A stretch of 64,000 bases of DNA from Brevibacillus dissolubilis. Lineage in GTDB: Bacteria; Bacillota; Bacilli; Brevibacillales; Brevibacillaceae. Numbering within the stretch: position 1 is the stretch's first letter; the number at the start of each line of letters is the position of its first letter. Below are positions 1 through 8,559 of the stretch, piece after piece. Location of the stretch: NCBI RefSeq assembly GCF_006170445.1, contig NZ_VCNA01000007.1:124001-188000 (forward strand). The letters are read 5' to 3'. Made by a program: the position numbers and the translations under genes. Below the pieces are notes generated by a model. It worked only from the letters and a program-made list of their open reading frames with translations, did not search any database and was not told the DNA's origin.

Positions 1-1
1 A

Positions 2-784
2 ACAGCCCAAGCGAAAGATGGTGTATACGAAGGGGAAGTCCTGCTCAAGAGCAATGACGGCAACCCAGACCTGCACCTGCCATTCGTCGTACACGTAGGG
101 GATGAGCGCGAACAGACCCACTTCGGTCTTGATGAATTCTCCCTCAGCAGCGACGTGGTAAGCCCGAATGGTGACGGCGTGAACGATACCGTAGAAGCCA
201 GCGTCCTGTTACAAGCAGATGATACCAATGTGATCGAGCTGCAAGCATGGGGCTACAATGACCGCTACATCGGTACCCTTGCTTCGATCGTGGATGAAGA
301 CGGTCTGGCACCAGGAACCATCACCTTCACAAATATCGATGGCTCCTATGTAAGCAGTGCCAATGGCTCCTACTACCCAACCCAACTCGAAGACGGCAAC
401 TACAAGCTCCGCATCGTAGCGTACAACACCGAGACAGGCGCATTCTACGAAATGTGGAAAGCACTCGGCGTCTCCAACAAAAAATCAACCAAAGCAGATG
501 CAGCAAAACTGAAAGAACTGGTAGATGCGGCAAAACAGTCATTTAAAGCAGAAGTGACGAATACAACTGTAGTAGGCGAACCTGTCCTGACTCTCCCTGC
601 TGACACAGCAGCCATCAGCTACAAAGTAACGAACAGCAGCAATGTTGCTTTAGTTGGAAAAGAAGGGAAATTACAGTCCTTGCCGAATGGTAAAGAAGAT
701 GTTTACCTCTACGTAACAATCGCTGCTGTTGCTGATTCTTCCATCAAGCGTACAGTGAAAGTGAAAGTAACCCTCCAACCATAA
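2..784 (+). CDS. C-terminal part of a secreted protein, probably a subtilisin-like (S8) serine protease; 5' end outside window
   Basis: The frame is open from base 2, so the 5' end lies outside the window; 260 residues are visible. The first part (DGVYEGEVLLKS, then LPFVVHVG) resembles the Fn3-like domain that follows the catalytic domain in Vpr/lactocepin-type S8 proteases. It is followed by the SPNGDGVNDT motif found near the C-terminus of many large secreted proteins, where it begins a FlgD-like beta-sandwich. The last ~75 residues are a further small beta-rich domain. No catalytic residues are in view, so protease is inferred from the accessory domains; another modular surface protein would also fit. 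A strong terminator follows, so the gene is transcriptionally separate from the nuo operon. Confidence 0.6.
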   Translation, partial: TAQAKDGVYEGEVLLKSNDGNPDLHLPFVVHVGDEREQTHFGLDEFSLSSDVVSPNGDGVNDTVEASVLLQADDTNVIELQAWGYNDRYIGTLASIVDEDGLAPGTITFTNIDGSYVSSANGSYYPTQLEDGNYKLRIVAYNTETGAFYEMWKALGVSNKKSTKADAAKLKELVDAAKQSFKAEVTNTTVVGEPVLTLPADTAAISYKVTNSSNVALVGKEGKLQSLPNGKEDVYLYVTIAAVADSSIKRTVKVKVTLQP

Positions 785-816
785 TTCTTCATCTGTTCTT
801 TTCACAAAAAGCAGTA

Positions 817-860
817 GGTTTTACCTGCGGTCATCATGTCCGCAGGTAAAACCATTTTTT
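817..860 (+). terminator. Rho-independent terminator of the upstream secreted-protein gene
   Basis: A perfect 14-bp stem (GGTTTTACCTGCGG at 817-830 with CCGCAGGTAAAACC at 840-853) is closed by a 9-nt loop and followed by a run of T. It separates the secreted protein gene from the nuo operon. Confidence 0.9.
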
Positions 861-897
861 ACGTAGAAAAACATATATTAAAAAGAAAGGGCTTACG

Positions 898-927
898 TTA
901 GACACTCTGATACTGATTTGTTATAAT
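898..927 (+). promoter_or_regulatory. Candidate sigma-A promoter of the nuo operon
   Basis: TTAGAC (898-903), an 18-base spacer and TATAAT (922-927) lie about 45 bases before the nuoA start. This is the only good housekeeping promoter between the upstream terminator and nuoA. Confidence 0.65.
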
Positions 928-972
928 TATCTAGGATTTTTTTTACCGTCAGTCGAGGGAGGAATTGAAGAG

Positions 973-1344
973 ATGAGTGCCATCTATGCAAACAATTATG
1001 TGATAGTTGCCATCTTCTTGCTCCTTGGCATCTTGCTTCCGGTCGCAACCGTGCATTTTGTCGGGCCGTTGCTTCGTCCGAAAAGACCGAACGAAGAGAA
1101 GCTGAAGACCTATGAGAGCGGGAATGACCCGATTGGGAACAGTTGGGTACGCTTTAACGTGAAGTATTATATTTTTGCTTTGATGTTCGTTATCTTTGAT
1201 GTGGAGACATTGTTCCTCTACCCATGGGCCGTGGCGTATAACCAGTTGGGCTTGTTTGCTCTGGTTGAAATGGTCATCTTCATTACACTCTTGGTGATTG
1301 GACTGATCTACGCATGGAGAAAGAAGGTGCTCGAATGGAGCTAG
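973..1344 (+). CDS. nuoA: NADH-quinone oxidoreductase subunit A
   Basis: 123-residue membrane subunit of respiratory complex I, first gene of nuoABCDHIJKLMN. Three hydrophobic segments are visible (about residues 8-31, 66-88 and 94-117). The loop [11 protein letters not shown] is the conserved NuoA/ND3 quinone-site loop, and [15 protein letters not shown] is the other family signature. The length is normal. The start follows a good ribosome-binding site (GAGGGAGGAA). The 3' end overlaps nuoB by 10 bases, indicating translational coupling. Confidence 0.97.
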   Translation: MSAIYANNYVIVAIFLLLGILLPVATVHFVGPLLRPKRPNEEKLKTYESGNDPIGNSWVRFNVKYYIFALMFVIFDVETLFLYPWAVAYNQLGLFALVEMVIFITLLVIGLIYAWRKKVLEWS

Positions 1345-1859
1345 ATCTCAGCATGATTGAACCTGAACTCCGAGAAGAACTGAACCGTAACGTCATGTTT
1401 ACTACACTTGAAACCGTCAAAGGCTGGGTGCGCAGTAACTCGTTATGGCCGCTTACGTTTGGTCTGGCCTGCTGTGGGATCGAGATGATGACCACAGGCG
1501 GAGCACACTATGACCTTGACCGCTTCGGCGTTATTTTTCGTCCATCTCCACGACAATCTGATGTCATGATCGTAGCAGGAACGGTAACCAAGAAAATGGC
1601 ACCGTTGCTTCGTCGTCTCTACGACCAGATGCCAGAGCCCAAATGGGTAATCGCGATGGGAGTCTGTGCGACAGCAGGCGGACCTTACGTGAAGTCCTAC
1701 CACGTCGTAAAAGGGGTAGACCAGATCGTACCGGTCGACGTCTACATCCCAGGCTGTCCGCCAAGTCCAGTGGCTCTGATCTACGGAATCAACAAACTCC
1801 AGGAAAAAATTCGCTATGAATCAAGAACTGGAAAGCGGGTGACGAGTACCAGTGAGTGA
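1335..1859 (+). CDS. nuoB: NADH-quinone oxidoreductase subunit B
   Basis: 174-residue peripheral-arm subunit that carries the terminal iron-sulfur cluster N2, which hands electrons to quinone. The cluster ligands are visible in [21 protein letters not shown] and YIPGCPPSP. The ATG at 1335 is preferred over the upstream ATG at 1314 because AGAAGGTG lies at proper spacing before it and the protein then begins with the usual short N-terminus; the overlap with nuoA is 10 bases. Its own 3' end overlaps the GTG start of nuoC. Confidence 0.96.
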   Translation: MELDLSMIEPELREELNRNVMFTTLETVKGWVRSNSLWPLTFGLACCGIEMMTTGGAHYDLDRFGVIFRPSPRQSDVMIVAGTVTKKMAPLLRRLYDQMPEPKWVIAMGVCATAGGPYVKSYHVVKGVDQIVPVDVYIPGCPPSPVALIYGINKLQEKIRYESRTGKRVTSTSE

Positions 1860-3201
1860 GGAGAAAAGAAAACCAACACCTGAGGAGAAAGCGGCAGCGG
1901 CTGCGGCAGCCAAAGCCAAGGCAGCACGGGAAGCGGCTCAAGCTGTAGAGGCCAAATCCGAGACGGACGAGGCTCCAAAAGCAGAGGAAGTCAATACCGA
2001 AGCGGCTGAAGCACCGAAAGCGGAGGAAGAACCGAAAGCGGAGGAAGCACCGAAAGACGCAGAAGCCCTGGCAAAAGCCAAAGCAGATGCGGCAGCGAAG
2101 GCCAAAGCAGCGGCAGCCGCAGCAGCAGCGGCGAAAGCCAAGGCAGCGCGCGAAGCGGCACAAGCGGCCGAAGCCACATCCGAAACCGCTGAAGCACCAA
2201 AAGCGGAGGAAGCACCAAAAGACGCAGAAGCCCTGGCAAAAGCCAAAGCAGATGCGGCGGCGAAGGCAAAAGCAGCGGCAGCCGCAGCAGCAGCGGCGAA
2301 AGCCAAGGCAGCACGCGAAGCAGAAGAAGGCGGAGCCACCGAAGCCGCAAGCGGCGGAGCAGATGCCGAAGCCAAGGCCAAAGCAGCCGCGGCCGCGAAA
2401 GCCAAGGCAGCAGCCGCAGCGGCGGCAAAAGCAAAAGCGGCGCGTGAAGCAGCAGAAGGTGGAGCGACCGAAGAAGGCGGAGCAGATGCCGACGCCAAGG
2501 CCAAAGCAGCCGCGGCCGCGAAAGCCAAAGCAGCAGCCGCAGCAGCGGCAAAAGCGAAAGCAGCGCGTGAAGCCGGAGGCGGTGACGCTGGTGATGCAGA
2601 TGATGCCAAGGCCAAAGCAGCGGCAGCCGCAAAAGCCAAGGCAGCAGCCGCAGCGGCGGCAAAAGCAAAAGCAGCAGGTGGCGACGGAGCCGCAGCTGAA
2701 GCGGCCGCACCAAAAGCCCCTTCCAAAAATCAGCCTTACCTCGATAAGTACGTCAAGGTGATCAGCGAAAAGCTGGGTGCTGATGTCATCGAGGATTCCT
2801 ATATCAACGAGCTTTCCAAAGAAGTACCGACACTCGTAATCAAAAACGAACGCTGGTTCGATGTGGCTACTCTTCTCAAGCAGGAGCCGCAGCTTGGTTT
2901 TGACTACCTGTCCAACCTGCATGGTGTCGACTATGATGACCGGATGGAAGTCTGCTGTCACCTTTATTCCTATTCCAATCGACAAAGCGTAGCTGTAAAA
3001 GTGAAGACCAACCGTGAGAACCCATCGGTCAGCTCTGTCATGAGCGTATGGGCCGGAGCCGATTGGAACGAGCGGGAGACCTATGACCTGTTGGGGATTC
3101 ATTTCCCAGGACATAACAACCTCGTCCGCATCATGTTGCCTGACGATTGGGTGGGACACCCGCTACGCAAAGATTACGAGCCTTACGACGAAGGGGTGTA
3201 A
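1852..3201 (+). CDS. nuoC: NADH-quinone oxidoreductase subunit C with long Ala/Lys-rich repetitive N-terminal extension
   Basis: 449 residues, starting at a GTG that overlaps the nuoB stop. Residues from about 295 to the end form a complete 30-kDa complex I subunit domain, ending in the family signature around [15 protein letters not shown] and [15 protein letters not shown]. The first ~290 residues are low-complexity Ala/Lys/Glu/Asp/Gly sequence built of about five diverged repeats of the type [20 protein letters not shown] separated by acidic linkers. The extension is in frame and uses mostly GCN/AAA/GAA codons. It is predicted to be helical or disordered and highly charged. Its role is unknown; I infer a flexible arm that could mediate assembly or protein contacts. 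NuoC of most other bacteria is only 150-220 residues. Confidence 0.93.
   Translation: MSEEKRKPTPEEKAAAAAAAKAKAAREAAQAVEAKSETDEAPKAEEVNTEAAEAPKAEEEPKAEEAPKDAEALAKAKADAAAKAKAAAAAAAAAKAKAAREAAQAAEATSETAEAPKAEEAPKDAEALAKAKADAAAKAKAAAAAAAAAKAKAAREAEEGGATEAASGGADAEAKAKAAAAAKAKAAAAAAAKAKAAREAAEGGATEEGGADADAKAKAAAAAKAKAAAAAAAKAKAAREAGGGDAGDADDAKAKAAAAAKAKAAAAAAAKAKAAGGDGAAAEAAAPKAPSKNQPYLDKYVKVISEKLGADVIEDSYINELSKEVPTLVIKNERWFDVATLLKQEPQLGFDYLSNLHGVDYDDRMEVCCHLYSYSNRQSVAVKVKTNRENPSVSSVMSVWAGADWNERETYDLLGIHFPGHNNLVRIMLPDDWVGHPLRKDYEPYDEGV
2056..2680 (+). repeat. Tandem nucleotide repeats encoding the NuoC Ala/Lys-rich extension
   Basis: Two near-identical ~100-nt units (from 2056 and from 2218, offset 162) both begin AAAGACGCAGAAGCCCTGGC. 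They are followed by three shorter units starting near 2371, 2497 and 2605 that share GCCAAGGCCAAAGCAGC. The repeats stay in the nuoC reading frame. Confidence 0.85.
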
Positions 3202-3204
3202 ACG

Positions 3205-4344
3205 ATGAATCTCTCTCTTCCAGAAGAGTTAACAGGCAAAACGGGTTTACGCACCGAAGAAATGATTCTCAACGTCGGTCCTCAGCACCCGAGTACACAC
3301 GGCGTATTCCGTCTGGTAGCCAAAATCGACGGTGAAACGATCAAAGAAGCGATCCCTGTCATGGGTTATCTGCACCGTGGAACCGAAAAGCTGGCAGAAA
3401 ACCTGACCTATACCCAGATCATCCCGTATACAGACCGTCTTGATTATCTGGCTTCGATGACCAACAACTACGTGTTCTGTCATGCCGTAGAGACGATGAT
3501 GGGTCTCGAAATCCCGGATCGTGCTGAATACCTGCGCGTCATCGTGATGGAGCTGCAACGTATCGCCAGCCATTTTGTCTGGTGGGGTACCTACCTGCTC
3601 GATATCGGGGCGATCGGACCGTTCCTGTATGCGTTCCGTGACCGTGAAACCATCATTGAGTTGTTTGCGGAGCTGTCTGGTGCACGCCTTACATACAACT
3701 ACATGCGGATTGGCGGCGTGAAGTGGGATGCGCCTCCAGGCTGGATTGATAAAGTCTCCGAATTCGTTCAATACATGAAAAAAGAGCTGGATAACTATCA
3801 CCGACTCGTATCCGGCAATGAAATCTTCGTCAACCGTCTGACAGGTGTCGGCACGTACAGCCGTGAGATGGCCCTTGACTACTCCTTGTCTGGTGTCATG
3901 CTTCGTTGTACCGGGGAGAAGTGGGACCTTCGTAAAGATGAGCCATACTCCATTTACGACCGTTTTGATTTTGATGTACCGACTTCTACTGATGGTGACT
4001 GCATGGCTCGTTATCACTTGCGTCTGGAAGAAATCGTGCAATCTCTGCGGATCGTAGAACAAGCGGTCGCTCAATTTCCAAAAGACGGCGAGATCATGGG
4101 CAAAGTACCGCGTGTCATCCGTCCACCGGCAGGCGAGACCTTTGTGCGTATCGAGGCGCCTCGTGGTGAGTTGGGCGTATACATCGCAAGCCAAGGTAAG
4201 GATAAGCCTTGGCGCATGAAGCTCAGACGTCCGTCTTTCGTCAATCTGCAAATCCTCCCAGACCTGTTGCGCGGAGAGAATATCTCCAACATGATCGCCA
4301 TTCTGGGTTCAATCGATATCGTTGTTGGGGAGGTTGATGCATAA
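3205..4344 (+). CDS. nuoD: NADH-quinone oxidoreductase subunit D
   Basis: 379-residue 49-kDa subunit that forms the quinone-reduction site with NuoB. The family hallmarks NVGPQHPSTHGVFRL (residues ~26-40), MGYLHRGTEKL and RIGGVKWDAPPGW are present, and the protein ends in DIVVGEVDA, where most homologues end in GEVDR. The start has AAGGGGTG upstream and lies 3 bases after nuoC. The 3' end overlaps nuoH by one base. Length is normal. Confidence 0.97.
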   Translation: MNLSLPEELTGKTGLRTEEMILNVGPQHPSTHGVFRLVAKIDGETIKEAIPVMGYLHRGTEKLAENLTYTQIIPYTDRLDYLASMTNNYVFCHAVETMMGLEIPDRAEYLRVIVMELQRIASHFVWWGTYLLDIGAIGPFLYAFRDRETIIELFAELSGARLTYNYMRIGGVKWDAPPGWIDKVSEFVQYMKKELDNYHRLVSGNEIFVNRLTGVGTYSREMALDYSLSGVMLRCTGEKWDLRKDEPYSIYDRFDFDVPTSTDGDCMARYHLRLEEIVQSLRIVEQAVAQFPKDGEIMGKVPRVIRPPAGETFVRIEAPRGELGVYIASQGKDKPWRMKLRRPSFVNLQILPDLLRGENISNMIAILGSIDIVVGEVDA

Positions 4345-5351
4345 TGACAAGTCTGCTCGAACAGACACCTTCCCTGCTCAACGTTGTGCTGCTTGCTTTG
4401 GCAGCAGTTGCGCTTCTCGCTGTTGTACTTGGCTTCGTTACGTATGCCATCTACTTTGAGCGAAAAATCATCGGTTGGATGCAGCTGCGACCAGGTCCGA
4501 ACCGCGTAGGTCCACTCGGTCTTTTGCAGACAGTGGCCGACGTAGCCAAGCTTCTGCTCAAAGAAGACACCCGTCCAAAAAGCGCGGACAAAGCTTTGTT
4601 TGCGTTAGCACCGGTACTCGCTTATGGTCCGGCTTTTGCCGTGCTTGCAGTGATGCCGTTCTCAGAAAACATCGGATTCGCTGACTTAGGTATCGGTGTG
4701 CTCTACTATATCGCGTTGTCGAGCATTACGATTCTGGGTGTTATCACAGCAGGTTGGGCCTCCAACAACAAATGGTCGCTGATCGGGGGCTTGCGCTCTG
4801 CGGCTCAGATGATCAGCTACGAGGTTCCACTGGTCATGTCCGTGGTCGGGATCATCCTGATGACAGGCAGCCTTAACCTGCGTGATATCGTCGAGGCACA
4901 GCGCGACGTCTGGAACATCATTCCACAGTTTTTTGCGTTCTGTGTCTTCTTGATTGCAGCACAGGCCGAATTGAACCGTTCTCCGTTCGACTTGCCAGAG
5001 GCAGAGTCTGAGCTGGTTGCCGGTTATCACGTCGAGTATTCTGGTTTCCGCTTTGCGATGTTCATGCTGGCGGAGTATGTATACATGTTTGGGATGGGGT
5101 CTCTCATTACCATCCTGTTCTTGGGTGGATGGCTGCCACCGATTGAAGCACTCGGATTTATTCCAGGGATCGTCTGGTTTATCCTCAAATTCTCCCTGTA
5201 CGTTTTCCTTCAGTTCTGGCTTCGTGCCACCATGCCGCGTATCCGTGCAGACCAGCTGATGTCATTTGCCTGGAAAGGTCTTCTTCCGGTTGCACTGATC
5301 AACATTCTGCTTACAGCTTTCTTCGTTTCCTATTCGAACGGCAGCTTTTGA
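4344..5351 (+). CDS. nuoH: NADH-quinone oxidoreductase subunit H
   Basis: 335-residue integral membrane subunit linking the peripheral arm and quinone cavity to the proton-pumping arm. About eight membrane helices are visible. ERKIIGWMQLRPGPNRVGP and FDLPEAESELVAGYHVEYSG are the classic NuoH/ND1 signatures that line the quinone tunnel. The start shares a base with the nuoD stop (TAATG arrangement). Confidence 0.97.
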   Translation: MTSLLEQTPSLLNVVLLALAAVALLAVVLGFVTYAIYFERKIIGWMQLRPGPNRVGPLGLLQTVADVAKLLLKEDTRPKSADKALFALAPVLAYGPAFAVLAVMPFSENIGFADLGIGVLYYIALSSITILGVITAGWASNNKWSLIGGLRSAAQMISYEVPLVMSVVGIILMTGSLNLRDIVEAQRDVWNIIPQFFAFCVFLIAAQAELNRSPFDLPEAESELVAGYHVEYSGFRFAMFMLAEYVYMFGMGSLITILFLGGWLPPIEALGFIPGIVWFILKFSLYVFLQFWLRATMPRIRADQLMSFAWKGLLPVALINILLTAFFVSYSNGSF

Positions 5352-5373
5352 TAAGCTAAAGGGGTGAAACAAA

Positions 5374-5787
5374 ATGCTAGGATTTGCCAAAGGTCTTGGA
5401 TTCACGCTGAAAAAGCTGACCGAGAAAAGCGTCACACATAAATATCCTGATGTTCCCTACCCGTTTCCACCGCGTTTTCGTGGCATTCAGCACTTTTCAC
5501 CAGAGAAGTGTATCGTCTGCAACCAGTGTGCGCGGATCTGTCCGACGGAGTGCATCCAGCTAACAGGGAAATCACATCCAGACCCTGAGAAAAAAGGGAA
5601 GATCATCGATACGTACGATATCAACTTCGAGATCTGCATCCTCTGCGACTTGTGTACAGAGGTATGCCCGACCGAAGCGATTGTCATGACCAACAACTTC
5701 GAGCTGTCCACGTACAGCCGTGATGAGCTTTTCAAAAACTTGAAGTGGCTCGATGACAACAATACCAACGTCAGGGAGGAGAACTAG
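5374..5787 (+). CDS. nuoI: NADH-quinone oxidoreductase subunit I (two 4Fe-4S clusters)
   Basis: 137-residue ferredoxin-like subunit that relays electrons towards NuoB. Two CxxCxxCxxxCP motifs are visible at Cys46/49/52/56 and Cys88/91/94/98. The start follows AAAGGGGTG. The next gene starts immediately after its stop codon. Somewhat shorter than the E. coli protein but complete in its cluster-binding core. Confidence 0.96.
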   Translation: MLGFAKGLGFTLKKLTEKSVTHKYPDVPYPFPPRFRGIQHFSPEKCIVCNQCARICPTECIQLTGKSHPDPEKKGKIIDTYDINFEICILCDLCTEVCPTEAIVMTNNFELSTYSRDELFKNLKWLDDNNTNVREEN

Positions 5788-6297
5788 ATGGATGCAAGTT
5801 TGATCATCTTCTTTCTGCTCGGATTCCTGACGATTGGCGGGGCTGTCTTCATGATCAGCTTCACGAAGGTGGCCCACATGGTTATCTCCATCGGGGTTAC
5901 CTTCATCAGCATCGCCGGGCTGTTCGTCCTGCTCGAAGCAGAATTCGTAGCGGTCTCGCAGATCCTGGTGTACTCCGGTGCGATCTCGATCCTGATGCTG
6001 TTCGGGATCATGCTCACCAAACATGATGCCAGCGAAGACGAGCCGTCCAAGGCACAGCCGTTTTGGCTGACGTGGATCTTCGTGGCGGGTCTGTTTTTGA
6101 TTGTTGCATACGGGATCTACTCTACCAACTGGAACGTGCTTCCGCCGCGCCAGCTTGACCCGAATGTAAGCAATGTGAAAGAAATCGGTGTGGAAGTGTT
6201 CACGAACTTCGTGGTTCCGTTCGAACTGGTATCTGTCCTGTTGCTCGTGGCGCTCGTAGGCGCGATCATCATGGCGAAAAAGGAGGATAAAGACTGA
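5788..6297 (+). CDS. nuoJ: NADH-quinone oxidoreductase subunit J
   Basis: 169-residue membrane subunit with five hydrophobic segments. The conserved patch [20 protein letters not shown] in helix 3 is the NuoJ/ND6 signature. The start is directly adjacent to the nuoI stop with GGAGGAG inside the nuoI end; the stop overlaps the nuoK ATG. Confidence 0.96.
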   Translation: MDASLIIFFLLGFLTIGGAVFMISFTKVAHMVISIGVTFISIAGLFVLLEAEFVAVSQILVYSGAISILMLFGIMLTKHDASEDEPSKAQPFWLTWIFVAGLFLIVAYGIYSTNWNVLPPRQLDPNVSNVKEIGVEVFTNFVVPFELVSVLLLVALVGAIIMAKKEDKD

Positions 6298-6608
6298 TGA
6301 CCGTAACGCTTTCTTCCTATTTGTTAGTCGCCCTGATTCTGTTTTGTGTAGGCTTGTACGGGGCTCTGCGGAAACGTAACGCCATCATCGTCCTGCTGTC
6401 GATCGAGCTGATGCTGAATGCGGTCAATATCAATCTTGTCGCATTTTCCAAATTCGGCTTGAACGCAGCGGTGACAGGTCAGATTTTTACCCTGTTCACG
6501 ATGACGGTTGCAGCGGCTGAGGTAGCCGTAGGGATTGCAATCCTGCTTGCGATGTTTAGAAACCGCGACTCGATTCATGTGGATGAGATGGATTCAATGA
6601 AACGCTAG
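6297..6608 (+). CDS. nuoK: NADH-quinone oxidoreductase subunit K
   Basis: 103-residue three-helix membrane subunit. The buried glutamates of the proton path are seen in [15 protein letters not shown] and [13 protein letters not shown], as expected for NuoK/ND4L. Translation is coupled to nuoJ through a TGATG overlap. Confidence 0.96.
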   Translation: MTVTLSSYLLVALILFCVGLYGALRKRNAIIVLLSIELMLNAVNINLVAFSKFGLNAAVTGQIFTLFTMTVAAAEVAVGIAILLAMFRNRDSIHVDEMDSMKR

Positions 6609-6633
6609 ACTTGGAAAAAGGATAGGTGACAAT

Positions 6634-8559
6634 ATGGATACGATCATGCAATATGCCTGGCTCATCCCTCTTTTTCCACTGTTAGCGTTCGTCCTGATCC
6701 TCTCATTCGGCCGTCAGCTGAAAGAGGGAGCGGCGTATGTGGGAGTGCTTCTCACCGGAGCCGCCTTCGTCGTCGCGCTGATGACGTTCTGGACACGTTT
6801 TCAAGAGGGAGCAACTGATTATTCGTTCGCAATCGAATGGCTTCGCATTGGTGACAAAGCGATCAACATGGGCTTTGAGGTCAACCAGCTGAATGCGCTG
6901 ATGCTGGTGATTGTGACGTTCGTCAGTACGCTGGTGCAGCTTTACTCCAAAGGCTACATGCACGGGGACGACCGTTTCCCTGTGTTCTATCAATACCTGG
7001 CACTCTTTACGTTCTCGATGCTTGGACTTGTGATTTCTCCTAACCTGCTGCAAGTGTATATCTTCTGGGAGCTGGTAGGGGTCTGCTCGTTCTTGCTCGT
7101 CGGTTACTATTTCTACAAGCCAGAGGCAAAAGCGGCTGCGAAAAAAGCATTCATCATGACCCGGATCGGGGACGTGGGACTGTTTATCGCGATTGCGCTT
7201 CTGTTCTGGGCAACCGGTTCATTTGATTACTCGGAGATTTTCAATGCAGTGGCACAAGGCAAGGTGGCTCCTGGGCTGATTACCTTGACCGCCATCCTGA
7301 TCTTCGTCGGGGCTGTGGGGAAATCGGGTCAGTTCCCGTTACATACCTGGCTTCCAGATGCGATGGAAGGTCCGACCCCAGTGTCTGCCTTGATCCACGC
7401 AGCGACGATGGTTGCCGCGGGTGTCTATCTCGTAGCTGCTTCCTTCCCGCTGTTCCTCGCTTCTGACACAGCACTCAATGTGGTTGCGTATGTAGGTGGC
7501 TTCACTGCGATCTTCGCCGCTTCCATCGGTCTTACCCAGCGCGACATCAAGCGCGTACTCGCATACTCCACCGTCAGCCAGCTCGGTTACATGATGATGG
7601 CTCTCGGTATTGCAGGTGCGGCTGGTTATGTCGCAGGTGTGTTCCATCTGATGACACATGCTTTCTTCAAAGCACTGCTGTTCTTGGCAGCAGGTAGTGT
7701 GATCCATGCTGTTCATACTCAAGATATCTTCGAGATGGGCGGCCTGTGGAAAAAAATGCGCGTGACCGGGATCGTCTTTTTGATCGGCTGTTTGGCGATT
7801 GCGGGGATTCCACCGTTTGCCGGCTTCTGGTCCAAAGAAGAAATCCTCGGCGCAGCCTATGCGGCTCATCGTATGGATCTCTTGTGGATCGCTTTGATTG
7901 CGGCAGGCTTTACCGCATTCTATATGTTCCGTCTGTTCTTCCTCACGTTCACAGGCAAAGGCAACAGCGCCGGTGTGGACAAAGCACATGAGTCTCCGGG
8001 TGTGATGACGCTCCCGATGATTCTGTTGGCTGTCTTGGCGGTCGTGGCTGGTTTTATCAACACGCCATTTGCTCCGGCCCTGCATCATTGGCTGCTCGAC
8101 AGCAGTGTGGGTGGCTATATCGTGCAAAAATACGGAGAAGGTGAACATCATGCTGCCAGCTGGGTGGCTGTAGCCGCGATCCTCGTCTCCGTCGGTGGTA
8201 TCCTGCTTGCTTATCTGATGTATGGCCGCCGTTCGATCAACAGTGAATCCGTGGCGAAGGGTGCTTCTGTTCTCTACACCCTGTCTTACCGCAAATACTA
8301 TTTTGATGAGATTTACGAATTCGTCTTTGTCCGTCTGCTCAAGCTGATCGGTCTCATACTGAACCTGTTTGACCGCTATATCGTCGAGGGGCTTGTCAAT
8401 CTCGTCACGGCGATTACAGTCGGCATCGGTGCATTGAACGCCCGTATGCAGAACGGTCAGGTTCAGACATACGGCTTGGTTGTGCTGGTGGGTGTGGTTC
8501 TGCTCGTCGTGGGTCTTACCATAAGCCTCACGCCGCTGGGAGGTGTTCTGCTTGGTTAA
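6634..8559 (+). CDS. nuoL: NADH-quinone oxidoreductase subunit L (proton-pumping antiporter-like)
   Basis: 641-residue antiporter-like subunit at the end of the membrane arm. The conserved core is present (YIFWELVGVCSFLLVGYY; GKSGQFPLHTWLPDAMEGPTP; ALIHAATMVAAGVYL). The long C-terminal region after residue ~480 matches the lateral helix of NuoL, which NuoM and NuoN lack. The start has AAAGGATAGGTGA upstream. Confidence 0.97.
   Translation: MDTIMQYAWLIPLFPLLAFVLILSFGRQLKEGAAYVGVLLTGAAFVVALMTFWTRFQEGATDYSFAIEWLRIGDKAINMGFEVNQLNALMLVIVTFVSTLVQLYSKGYMHGDDRFPVFYQYLALFTFSMLGLVISPNLLQVYIFWELVGVCSFLLVGYYFYKPEAKAAAKKAFIMTRIGDVGLFIAIALLFWATGSFDYSEIFNAVAQGKVAPGLITLTAILIFVGAVGKSGQFPLHTWLPDAMEGPTPVSALIHAATMVAAGVYLVAASFPLFLASDTALNVVAYVGGFTAIFAASIGLTQRDIKRVLAYSTVSQLGYMMMALGIAGAAGYVAGVFHLMTHAFFKALLFLAAGSVIHAVHTQDIFEMGGLWKKMRVTGIVFLIGCLAIAGIPPFAGFWSKEEILGAAYAAHRMDLLWIALIAAGFTAFYMFRLFFLTFTGKGNSAGVDKAHESPGVMTLPMILLAVLAVVAGFINTPFAPALHHWLLDSSVGGYIVQKYGEGEHHAASWVAVAAILVSVGGILLAYLMYGRRSINSESVAKGASVLYTLSYRKYYFDEIYEFVFVRLLKLIGLILNLFDRYIVEGLVNLVTAITVGIGALNARMQNGQVQTYGLVVLVGVVLLVVGLTISLTPLGGVLLG

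Noticed and set aside
2056-2680. Repeats in nuoC considered as a CRISPR array or mobile repeat
   Set aside because: Units are coding, of unequal length, without unique spacers of constant size.
1789-3159. A 456-codon Cys/Phe/Gly-rich minus-strand frame opposite nuoC, and Arg/Gln-rich plus-strand frame 2087-2761
   Set aside because: Both are shadows of the Ala/Lys repeats in nuoC; the nuoC frame continues into a conserved domain and is clearly the coding one.
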